A DNA stretch of 38,433 nucleotides from Saprospiraceae bacterium (lineage in GTDB: Bacteria > Bacteroidota > Bacteroidia > Chitinophagales > Saprospiraceae), in NCBI GenBank assembly GCA_020848965.1, contig JADLHE010000155.1, positions 1 through 38,433 on the forward strand, read 5' to 3'. Both the position numbers and the translations under genes were made by a program. The notes under the pieces were generated by a model that saw nothing but the letters and a program-made list of their open reading frames with translations, did not search any database and was not told the origin of the DNA. Within the stretch, counting starts at the first letter, position 1; each line of letters begins with the position of its first letter. Below are positions 1-10,380 of this stretch, in pieces.

Positions 1-2
1 AA

Positions 3-1550
3 TACGGCGGCACCCTGCTCGATACCAACGCCAACACCTTTATTAGTGAGGAACTGGGGCGCATGGGCGGCGGCTTTGCCACCACCATTGCAGCGCACAC
101 GGGCATAGGCATGTTGCCCATCCTGTATTTTGGCACCGAGGAACTGAAGCTGAAATACCTGCCCCGCCTTGCCTCCGGCGAATGGAAGGCCGCCTATTGC
201 CTCACCGAACCCGGCAGCGGCTCCGACGCCCTTGCCGCCAAGACCCGTGCCGACCTCAGTGCCGATGGGTCGCACTACCTCATCAACGGCCAAAAAATGT
301 GGATTTCCAATGCGGGCTTTGCCGACATGTTCATCGTGTTCGCACAGATTGACGGCGACAAGTTCACGGGCTTTGTGGTGGAAGCCAAGACGCCGGGCAT
401 CACCCTCGGAGCCGAGGAGCAAAAAATGGGTATCAAGGGCAGCAGCACCCGTCAGGTGTTTTTTGAAAACGTGCAGGTGCCTGCCGGCAATGTGTTGGGA
501 CAAATCGGCAAGGGGCACCTCATTGCCTTCAATGCCTTGAACATTGGCCGCTACAAGCTTGGCCTGATGTGCATGGGCGGCAGCAAAAAGGCCATTGCCA
601 CCAGCGTGAAATACGCCAACGAGCGCAAGCAGTTCGGCGAAAGCCTCTCCACTTTTGGGGCCATCAAGTATAAATTGGCCGAGCAGGCCATCCGCAATTT
701 CGCCCTCGAAAGCGCCTGCTACCGCATCTCCGACCTCCTCGACGACAAGAAAAACGCCCTGATGGAAGCTGGTGACAGCTACGCCGACGGCACCCTAAAG
801 GCTGCCGAAGAGTACGCCATTGAATGTGCCATCATCAAGGTATATGGCTCCGAGGTGACCGATTATGTGGTGGACGAAATGGTGCAAATCCACGGCGGGC
901 TTGGCTTCTCCGAGGAGTTCACCGCTGCCCGTGCCTACCGGGATGCCCGTATCAACCGCATCTATGAAGGCACGAACGAAATCAACCGGATGCTCATGGT
1001 TTCGCAATTGCTGAAACGAGCGATGAAGGGACAGGTGGACATGGTCGGCCCAGCTTGGGAAGTGCAGAAAGAACTGGCTTCCATGCCCTCCATGGAAAGC
1101 TTGAGCGGCCTGTACGCCGAGGAGAAAAAGGCATTGAAGGATTTCAAAAAAATCATTCTGATGACGGCTGGCGCCGCTGTGAAAATGCAGATGGAAGGCC
1201 AGCTCGACATCAAGGAAGAGCAGGAAATCGTGATGAACGTGGCCGATATGATGATTGATGCTTTTGCCGCCGAGTCATTGCTGTTGCGGGTGGAGCGCCT
1301 GCACGATATGCCAAGCAAAGCGCACGACCAAGCTGTATATGAGGCCATGCTCAAGGTCTTTTTCAACGACGCAACCAGCCGCATCACCAAGGCCGCCAGC
1401 GACGCCATTGCCTCCTTCGCCGAAGGCGACCTGTTGAAGACCTTCCTCATGGGCATCAAGCGTTTTACAAAATACCCGCCCGTGAACGTGAAAAACGCAC
1501 GCCGCACCGTGGCCGATGCGTTGATTGCAGCAGACGATTATTGCTTTTAG
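3..1550 (+). CDS. acyl-CoA dehydrogenase family protein (5' end outside window)
   Basis: Frame is open upstream of the listed ATG at 63 (YGGTLLDTNANTFISEELGRMGGG...), so the gene is truncated by the window. Motifs: AYCLTEPGSGSDA, KMWISNAGFAD, QIHGGLGFSEEFTAARAYRDARINRIYEGTNEINRM. Confidence 0.95.
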   Translation, partial: YGGTLLDTNANTFISEELGRMGGGFATTIAAHTGIGMLPILYFGTEELKLKYLPRLASGEWKAAYCLTEPGSGSDALAAKTRADLSADGSHYLINGQKMWISNAGFADMFIVFAQIDGDKFTGFVVEAKTPGITLGAEEQKMGIKGSSTRQVFFENVQVPAGNVLGQIGKGHLIAFNALNIGRYKLGLMCMGGSKKAIATSVKYANERKQFGESLSTFGAIKYKLAEQAIRNFALESACYRISDLLDDKKNALMEAGDSYADGTLKAAEEYAIECAIIKVYGSEVTDYVVDEMVQIHGGLGFSEEFTAARAYRDARINRIYEGTNEINRMLMVSQLLKRAMKGQVDMVGPAWEVQKELASMPSMESLSGLYAEEKKALKDFKKIILMTAGAAVKMQMEGQLDIKEEQEIVMNVADMMIDAFAAESLLLRVERLHDMPSKAHDQAVYEAMLKVFFNDATSRITKAASDAIASFAEGDLLKTFLMGIKRFTKYPPVNVKNARRTVADALIAADDYCF

Positions 1551-1579
1551 GTGAAAATAGGTTAGCTATTATATATCAG

Positions 1580-1615
1580 AGGGTTCTCGGCAATGCTGGG
1601 AACCCTTTGTTTTTT
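1580..1615 (+). terminator. intrinsic terminator after acyl-CoA dehydrogenase
   Basis: AGGGTTC (1580-1586) / GAACCCT (1600-1606) stem followed by TTTGTTTTTT, 30 bp past the stop. Confidence 0.75.
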
Positions 1616-4600
1616 ACCCCACCGCACACTCCACCCCCAGCCCCTTCACCGCCTCTACCAAATCATTGCTGACGTTCACCTTCTTGGCCTTGCTCGTGAA
1701 GGAGAGGCTCGTCTTGTTTTCGTAATCCAACAGCGTCATTTTCAATTGCTGCTGGCCTTTGTGCTCCTTGCAAAGTGCGTCCAATTGGTCAATCAGCGTG
1801 GGGGTCAGGTCGGCCACGTTGAGCTTGAGGGTGAGGGATTTCACGAGGTTCTTCCCAGCGTTTTCGAGGAGTGTGACTTCTTTTACTTTCAGGCTGAACT
1901 CGTCTTCCCGGCCCCAACGTGCCTCGTAGTTGCCAGTGATGAAGACGCAGTTGCCCTGTTCGAAAAAGCCCTTGAATTTCATGTAATCATCGCTGAAAAG
2001 GCTGAGTTCCAGTGTGCCGTGGTAGTCTTGCAGCACGAAAGTTCCGTAGCCCGTACCCTTCTGGCTCACCTTGTGGATGGATTTCACCACGATGCCCGCT
2101 ACCTTCACGGGTTGGCCTTTTTTCTCCTCCAAATCCTCCAAAGTGCAAGAGATGAAGTTCTCCATTTCCAGGCGGTAGTCATCCAAGGGGTGGCCGCTGA
2201 TATAGATGCCCGTCACCTCTTTTTCCCGCTCCAGTTTCTCGATGAGGCTCCATTGGTTGCACTTGGGCGGTTCCGGCTCGGCGATGTCCATGGCACTGCT
2301 GTCGTTGCCGAAGAGCGACATGGCGGCGCTGGCCTGCCGCTCCTGCCAAGAACTGCCAAAATGCAGCACCTGCTCGATGAAGCTGTCGTATTTCCCGGAA
2401 GGCGCAAAAAACTGCGCCCGGTGGCCTGTGCCTTTTTCCTTGTCCTCAAAACAGTCAAAAGCGCCGCCCAGCACGAGGCTTTCCAGCACTTTCTTATTGG
2501 CGGACTTGGTGTCCAGCCGTTTCACAAAATCATAGATGGATTTGAACGGCCCCCGTTTGTCCCGCTCTTTCAGGATGTCTTCCACCGGCCCCTCGCCCAC
2601 GCCTTTGAGGGCGCTCATGCCAAAGCGGATTTGCCCGGCCTTGTTCGAGGTGAAATCGGAGACCGATTCGTTAATGTCCGGGCCGAGCACGGGCACGTTC
2701 ATGCGGTTGCACTCTTGCAGCAGCTTGGTGATGCCCGAAATATCGCTTTTGTTGTTCGAAAGCACCGCTGCCATGAACTCCGACGGGTAGTTGGCCTTTA
2801 AATATGCAGTTTGGAAACCGAGCAGTGCGTAGCAGGTCGAGTGGCTTTTGTTGAAAGCGTAGCTGGCGAAGGCTTCCCAGTCCTTCCAGATTTTTTCACA
2901 GACCTCTTTCGGGTGGCCGTTCTTCTCGGCTCCTTCGAGGAACTTGGGGTACATCTTGTCCAGTACCGCCTTCTGCTTTTTACCCATCGCCTTCCGCAAC
3001 ACGTCGGCCTCGCCTTTGGTAAAATTGGCCAGTTTTTGCGAAAGTAACATCACCTGCTCGTGGTAAACCGTGATGCCGTAGGTGTCCTTCAGGTATGCCT
3101 CCATCGCTGGCAGGTCGTAGTGGATGACCTGGCGGCCGTGCTTACGGGCGATGAAATCGGGGATATACGCCAAGGGGCCGGGTCGGTACAAGGCGTTCAT
3201 GGCGATGAGGTCGTCGAAATTGGTTGGTTTCAACTCCTTCATGTACTTCTGCATCCCCGAACTTTCATACTGGAATATGGCAACCGTCTCGCCTTTTTGG
3301 AACAACTCGTAAGTCTTGGGGTCGTCGAGCGGAATGGCGTCGGGGTCAATCTTCACCCCATGCACCTGCTCGATGATTTTGACGGCATCGTCAATGATGG
3401 TGAGGGTGCGCAGTCCCAAGAAGTCCATTTTCAGCAGGCCCGCCGATTCTGCCACGCTGTTGTCGAACTGGCTGACGAGCAGCTCGCTGTCCTTGGCCAC
3501 CGTCACGGGCACGTACTTCGTGATGTCGTCCGGGGTGATGATGACCCCGCAGGCATGGATGCCCGTGTTGCGCACCGAGCCTTCCAGCTTTCGGGCGGTC
3601 TGAATCATGTCGCCGATTTGGTCGTGGGCATTGGCTATCTCCCTGAATTTCAAGGCTTTGTCCACATCATCAGCGGAGTTGAACTTGTCACGCAGCTCGT
3701 TTTCTGGCGTTGCCAAAACATCTTTGAGCGTCGTGCCGAGTTGCATGGGGAAGCTCTTGGCCACCTTGTCCACCTCGCCGAGCGGCACGTTCATCACCCG
3801 GCCCACGTCCCGCAGGCTCGATTTGGCGGCCATCGTGCCATAGGTCACGATTTGCGCCACTTGCATCCGGCCGTATTTGTTCACGACGTAATCAATGACC
3901 TTGTCACGGCCCCGGTCGTCGAAGTCAATATCAATATCGGGCATGCTTACCCGCTCCGGGTTTAGGAAGCGCTCAAACAGCAGGTCGTATTTGATGGGGT
4001 CAACGTTGGTGATGCCCGTGCAATAGGCCACCGCCGAACCCGCCGCCGAACCCCGGCCCGGCCCAACGCTCACGCCCATTTTTCGGGCAGTGCTGGTGAA
4101 ATCCTGGACGATGAGGAAGTAGCCGGGGTAGCCGGAGTTTTTGATGACGTTCAGCTCGAAGTTCAGGCGCTCCTCGGTGGAGGCGTCAATGCTGCCGTAG
4201 CGTTTTCTTGCTCCTTCAAAAGTCAAATGCCGAAGGTAATCATCCTGTGTGTCGAAGCCTGCTGGCACGGGGAAGGCGGGCAGCAGCACGTCCCGCACGA
4301 GTTGGAGCGGCTCTATTTTATCGTAAATCTCTTGGGTATAGTCCACCGCCTGTGGCACGTCGTGGAAGAGGCGGTTCATTTCGTCCTGCGTTTTGAAATA
4401 AAAATCGGAGGACGGGAATCGGAAGCGCTTTTCGTCTTCGAGCAGGCTGTTGGTGTTCACGCAGAGGAGGATGTCGTGCGGCATAGAGTCCTCCTCCTCA
4501 ATATAGTGGCTGTCGTTGGTGCAAATGACCTTGAGGTTGTATTTTTTGGCGAAGCCGAGCAGCACCTGGTTCACGTCCTCTTGGCTGATGCCGAGGCCGT

Positions 4601-5165
4601 CAATATTGTCCAAGCCCCGGTGGCGTTGCAGCTCGATATAGTAGTCGTCGGTGCCAAAGAGGTCGAGCCACCATTTGAGCATTTCCTCGGCTTTTTCGGC
4701 GCCGTGGTGGATGATGGTCTGCGGTATTTCCGCCCCGATGCAGCAACTGGAGGCGATGAGGCCCTCGCTGTATTGCGCCAGCAACTCCTTGTCAATGCGG
4801 GGGTATTTGCCATACAGCCCCTCGATAAAGCCGAGCGAGCATAGCTTGGAAAGGTTCTCGTAGCCCGTGCGGTTCTTGGCAAGCAGCAGCTGGTGATGCC
4901 GCACGTCTTCTTCGTTTTTGCTGCGCAAAAACTGCTTTTTGTGGCGGTCCTTCACGAGGTAAAACTCGCAGCCGACGATGGGTTTCAACCCCCGTTTGTT
5001 GGCAGCGTTCACGAATTCGAATGCCCCGAACATATTGCCGTGGTCGGTGAGTGCAACGGCTTTTTGGCCGTCCCGTACGGCCTTGTCCATCATCTTACCG
5101 ATGTCGGAAGCACCGTCGAGTAGGGAGTACTGGGTATGGCAATGGAGGTGGCAAAAGCTGGGCAT
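1614..5165 (-). CDS. dnaE: DNA polymerase III subunit alpha
   Basis: 1183-aa ORF; N-terminal PHP motif HLHCHTQYSLLDGAS; GPGRGSAAGSAVAYCTGITNVDP, PDIDIDFDDRGRDKVIDYV, YRPGPLAYIPDFIARKHG, TYGITVYHEQVM; C-terminal OB-fold region. Confidence 0.97.
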   Translation of the reverse strand: MPSFCHLHCHTQYSLLDGASDIGKMMDKAVRDGQKAVALTDHGNMFGAFEFVNAANKRGLKPIVGCEFYLVKDRHKKQFLRSKNEEDVRHHQLLLAKNRTGYENLSKLCSLGFIEGLYGKYPRIDKELLAQYSEGLIASSCCIGAEIPQTIIHHGAEKAEEMLKWWLDLFGTDDYYIELQRHRGLDNIDGLGISQEDVNQVLLGFAKKYNLKVICTNDSHYIEEEDSMPHDILLCVNTNSLLEDEKRFRFPSSDFYFKTQDEMNRLFHDVPQAVDYTQEIYDKIEPLQLVRDVLLPAFPVPAGFDTQDDYLRHLTFEGARKRYGSIDASTEERLNFELNVIKNSGYPGYFLIVQDFTSTARKMGVSVGPGRGSAAGSAVAYCTGITNVDPIKYDLLFERFLNPERVSMPDIDIDFDDRGRDKVIDYVVNKYGRMQVAQIVTYGTMAAKSSLRDVGRVMNVPLGEVDKVAKSFPMQLGTTLKDVLATPENELRDKFNSADDVDKALKFREIANAHDQIGDMIQTARKLEGSVRNTGIHACGVIITPDDITKYVPVTVAKDSELLVSQFDNSVAESAGLLKMDFLGLRTLTIIDDAVKIIEQVHGVKIDPDAIPLDDPKTYELFQKGETVAIFQYESSGMQKYMKELKPTNFDDLIAMNALYRPGPLAYIPDFIARKHGRQVIHYDLPAMEAYLKDTYGITVYHEQVMLLSQKLANFTKGEADVLRKAMGKKQKAVLDKMYPKFLEGAEKNGHPKEVCEKIWKDWEAFASYAFNKSHSTCYALLGFQTAYLKANYPSEFMAAVLSNNKSDISGITKLLQECNRMNVPVLGPDINESVSDFTSNKAGQIRFGMSALKGVGEGPVEDILKERDKRGPFKSIYDFVKRLDTKSANKKVLESLVLGGAFDCFEDKEKGTGHRAQFFAPSGKYDSFIEQVLHFGSSWQERQASAAMSLFGNDSSAMDIAEPEPPKCNQWSLIEKLEREKEVTGIYISGHPLDDYRLEMENFISCTLEDLEEKKGQPVKVAGIVVKSIHKVSQKGTGYGTFVLQDYHGTLELSLFSDDYMKFKGFFEQGNCVFITGNYEARWGREDEFSLKVKEVTLLENAGKNLVKSLTLKLNVADLTPTLIDQLDALCKEHKGQQQLKMTLLDYENKTSLSFTSKAKKVNVSNDLVEAVKGLGVECAVG

Positions 5166-5186
5166 CTTGAAAGGATTGAAGGCAAC

Positions 5187-5255
5187 AAGGATTGAAGGAT
5201 TGAATGCTGCGAGGGAAATTATTCAATCCTTCCAGCATTCAATCCTTCAATCCTT
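5187..5255 (-). repeat. 23-bp perfect inverted repeat in the dnaE leader
   Basis: AAGGATTGAAGGATTGAATGCTG (5187-5209) and its exact reverse complement at 5233-5255, 23-nt loop. A further copy of the arm word (GAAAGGATTGAAGG, 5169-5182) reaches to within 4 nt of the dnaE ATG (5163-5165). Confidence 0.9.
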
Positions 5256-5352
5256 TCATTAGCGAAGGTAGAACAATTCAGGCATGCCTTTGGGTCGCCG
5301 CAAACCAGAAGTTTTCCACAAAAACGCATCGTGCCGTATTGGCACAAAAACA

Positions 5353-5388
5353 AAACGCCAGCAAGCTTCCACGAGCTTGCTGGCGTTT
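5353..5388 (-). terminator. intrinsic terminator of the 5413-8637 gene
   Basis: AAACGCCAGCAAGCT / AGCTTGCTGGCGTTT perfect 15-bp stem, 6-nt loop; minus-strand tail TTTTGTTTTTG. Confidence 0.85.
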
Positions 5389-5412
5389 CTTTGCTGCGCA
5401 ATGGCCATCCCA

Positions 5413-8400
5413 CTATTTCACGACCAAACGGCCACGGCCCACGATTTCCCCAGCTTTTTCAATGCGGAAGAAATACATGCCGCTCAGCAATTCCTCCCTG
5501 CTCAGCTGCACGGACGGTGCCAAGAATGTTTGCTGCCGCAATTGGACACCCCTTGCATCGAACAAGCGCAAACCGAGCCGCTCGCCATCCAAACCATTGA
5601 TAGTCAATGTGGTGGCGTTTTCAAACGGGTTCGGATAGGCCAGCACGGTGTAGCGTTGGTGGCGTTCAGTCGTGCCGGTTGGGTCGCCGATGTGCAAGCC
5701 AACGGTATTCGTGATGACAGGCTCATTGAAATCAAAAAAGATGGCGGCGGAGTTGTTGATATAATTGCCAAAAGGCACATTGGCCCGCTGTTGCACGGCA
5801 AATTTGACGAAGCCATGCGAGGCGACTTCGTTGATATTGCTGTCCGGCAAAAGGATGTCGCTGAAAGTGAAGCGCATCAGGCCCGTCTCCGTCATTTCGA
5901 AGGTGTAGGGGTGACTGCTGGCACCGGGCCGCACCGTGGCGGGGTCGAGCCAAGTGGACAATTGGTCTTCCACGACGATGGTAAAGGCTGTGTCCGTACC
6001 CGTGTTTTGGAAGCGGATGAGGTATTCCAAAGGCGTGTTCGGGTCCACCCATTCGTCTTCGGGCAGGCCAGCCACGAATGCCCGCTTGTCGTTCGGGTCG
6101 AAGCTGCCGATATTGGCTTGGCATTCTTTCGTTGCTGCAAGGGGCACTTCCGAGCAGGGGGCTTGTGACAAGGTTGCCTCCATGCAATGGGTGTGGCCCA
6201 GTTCGGCCTCACAGGAGACTTTGATGGTAATCTTAAAGGTTTTGCAGTCAAATTTATCAATATCGCCAACGGCGAAGGTGTAAACGGTGCCGTTTTGCGA
6301 GAGCAAGGTGGCCGTGGACGATTCGTAAATGAAATAGGGGTCGAGGTTGACATCCACCGTGACGTTGCTGGCATTGGCCGTGCCTTCGTTGCATATTTTT
6401 ACCGTGTAGCTGTTTTCAAAACAACGGCGCAGCAATGGCGTTGAGAGGTCAACGGTGAGCAATGGGCAAAGGGTCACGGCTGAAATGGGGATTTCAACTT
6501 GCGCCGTATTGCCGCTACCCACGAACGATACATTCGCACCTTGCGGGGCACAACTGTTTTCCCAAAGGTTGTTGGGGAACACAGGTTTTATCGTAAAATC
6601 GCCGGGAGACAAGCCGATGGTGAAATTGCCGTCAAAGCCCGAACTTCTAACGTACTGGTTTCCATTGCCATTGGCCTTTACCAGCCAACCTTGCAGGGGC
6701 AGTTCCCCAGCATCGTACTGGCAGTTCTCGTTTTCATCGAACCAGATTTTGCCTTGCACGGTGTTCTTTTCCGAAGTGGGCAAAGCGGATTTGTAAATCA
6801 CATCGCCTTGGAAGCCTGCATAGAGGTATTGGTCGGCATCAATATAAAGTGCTGAGAGGTTCTGAATATTTTGCAACCCTGTGTTGAATGGCTGAAAACT
6901 GGCGCCATCATCTTCGGAGTAAATAATGCCATTGTTCCAGTCGTTCATGAAAATATCCCCTTCCAAATCGGATACTATCAAGCCGGGGTAATAGTCGCCA
7001 TTCACAAGTTGGTAGTTATTTAAATTGTCATAAGAAACAAAAAGTCCAGAATTGCCATTGATGAAATCATCCATTATGAAATAAATATGGCCTTTGGAAG
7101 TGATATGCAGGCTATAAATATCGGCCTGTGTGAAATCCCCAACATGCTCCCAGGTTAGGCCAGCATCGGCAGTGCGATAGATGCCCGTGCCAATCTCACT
7201 TGAGATATACAGGCTGCCATTAGGGTGGAAAGCTAAACCAGTGATGTAAAATACATTTTGAGGCATGGTCACAGTAATCCAACTATCGCCATTATCAAGT
7301 GACCGGTATGATTCATAGTCTGAAACCACCCACAATTCATTCTGTGGGCTTACGGCTAGTTGGATGTCATAGTAAGGAAGTAAATCAACCGGAGAGATTT
7401 CTTGCCATGTAGCACCCGAATCAATAGAGCGATAAATCCCAGCGCTGGTACTCGTCGCAAATAAATGCCCAAGGCTGTTATTGATGATTTGACCAACAGT
7501 TTCGCCATTTGGGAGCAGGAATTTAGCCCAAGTGTTGCCGTTGTCAGTTGAGCGCTCAATGCCGTACAACTTGCAGGTATTTGCGTATAGGTTGCCTTGC
7601 AGGTCTTTGTATATGCTGTTTACAGAGGGAAGAGAAAACTTTTCCGACAGGTCTTCCCAAGTTGCCCAATTATCGGTGCTGCGCAAGAAGTTTTGGTTTC
7701 CGCAATACGACGAAATCACATATTTTGTACCATTGTTAAAGGCCATGCTGATTTGCCCCGTATAACCATTAAGCGGTACCCCTAGCGTTGTCCAAGTATC
7801 ACCATGATCCGAAGAACTGTAGAACCCAAAACTCGTGCTGGCCAATAATTCGCCGTTTGGTTGAATTATCACATTTGCAATATTTGAAGGTGTAGTCGAA
7901 CCAGGTTCTATTATTTTGGTCGTCCAAGTGAGGCCGTCGTCTTCCGAATAGAAAAATCCGCTATAGTCTCCATAAATAATCCTGCCCGATGCCGCATCGT
8001 AGGTCAAGGCATTGACTGTACCCGATACATTGCGTACCGCCACCACTTCGGAGCCATCATCTGAGATTCTGTAAATCTTGCCGGATGCCCCATAGGAAAC
8101 CGATGCGAAATTGTGCCCGCCACCATTGAAGGTATAAACCCCGGGCCAGCCTTCCAAGGAAGCATCAGCCACAAACAGCGAAAATGTGCTGCCGTTATTG
8201 GTGGAGCGGTATATTCCTCCAAAAGTTTCCACCGCAAACAGGTCGCCTTGCGGGTTCGTGAAAATGACGGAGGTTGACTCAAAATTTGAGATTTCAATTT
8301 CCTCCCAGGCATTGCCACTACTTGCTAGGCGGTACATTTTTTCGCCGCCACAATAGTATATTTTACCATTGGACGCAGTGGCAAAATGACCCTGTGAATA

Positions 8401-8637
8401 ATAATTATCGGTTATGCCCATATTAAAAGGCTCCCAGCTTTCGCCATCATCGCTACTTCTGAAAACGCCTCTTTTATCAGAGACGATATAAACTTTGCCG
8501 TTGTCCGTGGCAGCAATTGCTTGGACCGTAATGCCCTTTGGCCCTGCCAGCGGTTGCCAACTGTTTTGGCCAAATGCAATAAAAGGAAGGCTCAGCAGCG
8601 AGGCTGCCAGAAAGGTAAAAAAAGCGCATGCTCTCAT
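5413..8637 (-). CDS. T9SS type-A-sorted secreted protein with BNR/sialidase-like (YRSxDxGxTW) repeats, SdrD-B-like, DUF11-like and DUF7619-like regions
   Basis: Signal peptide MRACAFFTFLAASLLSLPFIAFG (second Met of ORF 5413..8679); many RSTDNGNTW/YRTADAGLTW repeats; GKIWFDENENCQYDAGE; IGSFDPNDKRAF...FDFNEPVITNTV; C-terminus AYPNPFENATTLTING...SGMYFFRIEKAGEIVGRGRLVVK. Confidence 0.9.
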   Translation of the reverse strand: MRACAFFTFLAASLLSLPFIAFGQNSWQPLAGPKGITVQAIAATDNGKVYIVSDKRGVFRSSDDGESWEPFNMGITDNYYSQGHFATASNGKIYYCGGEKMYRLASSGNAWEEIEISNFESTSVIFTNPQGDLFAVETFGGIYRSTNNGSTFSLFVADASLEGWPGVYTFNGGGHNFASVSYGASGKIYRISDDGSEVVAVRNVSGTVNALTYDAASGRIIYGDYSGFFYSEDDGLTWTTKIIEPGSTTPSNIANVIIQPNGELLASTSFGFYSSSDHGDTWTTLGVPLNGYTGQISMAFNNGTKYVISSYCGNQNFLRSTDNWATWEDLSEKFSLPSVNSIYKDLQGNLYANTCKLYGIERSTDNGNTWAKFLLPNGETVGQIINNSLGHLFATSTSAGIYRSIDSGATWQEISPVDLLPYYDIQLAVSPQNELWVVSDYESYRSLDNGDSWITVTMPQNVFYITGLAFHPNGSLYISSEIGTGIYRTADAGLTWEHVGDFTQADIYSLHITSKGHIYFIMDDFINGNSGLFVSYDNLNNYQLVNGDYYPGLIVSDLEGDIFMNDWNNGIIYSEDDGASFQPFNTGLQNIQNLSALYIDADQYLYAGFQGDVIYKSALPTSEKNTVQGKIWFDENENCQYDAGELPLQGWLVKANGNGNQYVRSSGFDGNFTIGLSPGDFTIKPVFPNNLWENSCAPQGANVSFVGSGNTAQVEIPISAVTLCPLLTVDLSTPLLRRCFENSYTVKICNEGTANASNVTVDVNLDPYFIYESSTATLLSQNGTVYTFAVGDIDKFDCKTFKITIKVSCEAELGHTHCMEATLSQAPCSEVPLAATKECQANIGSFDPNDKRAFVAGLPEDEWVDPNTPLEYLIRFQNTGTDTAFTIVVEDQLSTWLDPATVRPGASSHPYTFEMTETGLMRFTFSDILLPDSNINEVASHGFVKFAVQQRANVPFGNYINNSAAIFFDFNEPVITNTVGLHIGDPTGTTERHQRYTVLAYPNPFENATTLTINGLDGERLGLRLFDARGVQLRQQTFLAPSVQLSREELLSGMYFFRIEKAGEIVGRGRLVVK

Positions 8638-8742
8638 AAAATGGATTTTGATTGGTGAAGAGAAAGTAATAGAGCGCATAAATATCGCCTTTTTCTTTTA
8701 AAAACCAATCAAATAAGCCCATTTGGCGGTCAATTAGCATAT

Positions 8743-10299
8743 TTACAGCGGCACATTTCCGTGTTTCCGCCTTGGCCTGTCCACCACCTTGTTTTCCAGC
8801 ATGGCAAACGCCTTGATGAGCTTCCGCCTCGTGTCCTTTGGGTCAATCACCTCGTCAATAAAGCCACGTTGCGCAGCACGGTAGGGATTGGCGAAGGTCG
8901 CTTGGTATTCCCGCTCCTTTTCGGCCAGCAGTACAGCGGGGTCGGCGGCAGCGTCAATTTCCTTTTTGAAAATGATTTCCGAAGCGCCCTTTGCGCCCAT
9001 CACGGCGATTTCGGCGGTGGGCCAGGCGAAGTTCATGTCGGCACCGATGTGCTTGGAGTTCATCACGTCGTAGGCCCCGCCATAGGCTTTGCGGGTAATG
9101 ACCGTGACCCGTGGCACGGTGGCCTCGCTGAAGGCGTAGAGCAGCTTCGCCCCGTTGGTGATGATGCCGTTCCACTCTTGGTCGGTGCCGGGCAGGAAGC
9201 CGGGCACATCCTCCAGCACCAGCAGCGGGATGTTGAAGCAGTCGCAGAAACGCACGAAACGAGCACCCTTTCGGCTTGAGTTCACATCCAATACCCCGGC
9301 GAGGCTGATGGGCTGGTTGCCGATGATGCCGATACTGCGACCTGCCAGCCGACCGAAGCCGACGACGATGTTCTCGGCCCATTCCCCGTGTATTTCAAAG
9401 AAGCCGTCCTCGTCCCCTTGCGGCTTGTCCAAAATGCCAGCGATGACCTCCCGCATGTCGTAGGGTTGGTTGGCGTTTTCGGGGATGAGGTCGTTGAGTT
9501 GCGGGCGCAGTTCGTCGCCGATTTCAAAGGCCAGCCGGGGCGTTTTTTCCTCGCAGTTCTGCGGGATGTACGACAGCAGCCGCTTTATTTTTTCGATGCA
9601 CTCCAGTTCGTTCACGGCGGTGAGGTGCGTCACGCCGGACTTAGTGGCGTGGGTGTGCGCCCCGCCAAGTTCCTCCGAGGTCACTTCCTCGTTGGTCACG
9701 GTCTTTACCACGTTGGGGCCGGTGACGAACATATAGCTGGTGTGCTCCACCATGATGGTGAAATCGGTCATGGCCGGGGAGTAAACCGCCCCGCCAGCGC
9801 AAGGCCCCATGATGGCCGAAATCTGCGGGATGACGCCGCTGCTGCGCACGTTCCGATAAAATATATCGGCGTAGCCACCCAAGGAGTTGACGCCTTCTTG
9901 GATGCGGGCGCCACCGGAGTCGTTCAGGCCGATGACGGGTGCGCCGTTCTTCACGGCCAAGTCCATGATTTTGCAAATCTTCTCGGCGTGCGTCTCCGAC
10001 AGCGAGCCGCCAAAGACCGTGAAGTCCTGCGCAAAGACATAAACCAAACGCCCATGCACCGTGCCGTAGCCCGTGACCACGCCGTCGCCGAGCACGATTT
10101 GCTCCTGCATCCCGAAGTCGTCGCAGCGGTGGGTGACGAACATGCCGATTTCTTCAAAAGACCCCGCATCGAGCAGGAAGTAGATGCGCTCACGGGCCGT
10201 CAGTTTGCCCTTTTGATGTTGCGCAGCAATGCGTTTTTCGCCGCCGCCGAGCTGTGCCTCGGCTATTTTTTGGTTGAGTTGTTCGAGTTTGTGGTGCAT
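8743..10299 (-). CDS. acyl-CoA carboxylase carboxyltransferase (beta) subunit, propionyl-/methylmalonyl-CoA carboxylase type
   Basis: [78 protein letters not shown]-terminus [11 protein letters not shown]. Confidence 0.95.
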   Translation of the reverse strand: MHHKLEQLNQKIAEAQLGGGEKRIAAQHQKGKLTARERIYFLLDAGSFEEIGMFVTHRCDDFGMQEQIVLGDGVVTGYGTVHGRLVYVFAQDFTVFGGSLSETHAEKICKIMDLAVKNGAPVIGLNDSGGARIQEGVNSLGGYADIFYRNVRSSGVIPQISAIMGPCAGGAVYSPAMTDFTIMVEHTSYMFVTGPNVVKTVTNEEVTSEELGGAHTHATKSGVTHLTAVNELECIEKIKRLLSYIPQNCEEKTPRLAFEIGDELRPQLNDLIPENANQPYDMREVIAGILDKPQGDEDGFFEIHGEWAENIVVGFGRLAGRSIGIIGNQPISLAGVLDVNSSRKGARFVRFCDCFNIPLLVLEDVPGFLPGTDQEWNGIITNGAKLLYAFSEATVPRVTVITRKAYGGAYDVMNSKHIGADMNFAWPTAEIAVMGAKGASEIIFKKEIDAAADPAVLLAEKEREYQATFANPYRAAQRGFIDEVIDPKDTRRKLIKAFAMLENKVVDRPRRKHGNVPL

Positions 10300-10380
10300 G
10301 ATTTTGATTTACGATTGGGGGATTTACGATTAGGGGATATTGATTGTCTATGCAATCAATTCTGCGGTAAAGATATTGAA

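Noticed and set aside
1593-2801. 402-aa plus-strand ORF
   Set aside because: Entirely antisense to dnaE; composition is typical of the shadow frame of a GC-rich gene.
1614-5165. Possible intein or frameshift in dnaE
   Set aside because: The ORF is continuous with expected motif order and normal length; no insertion seen.
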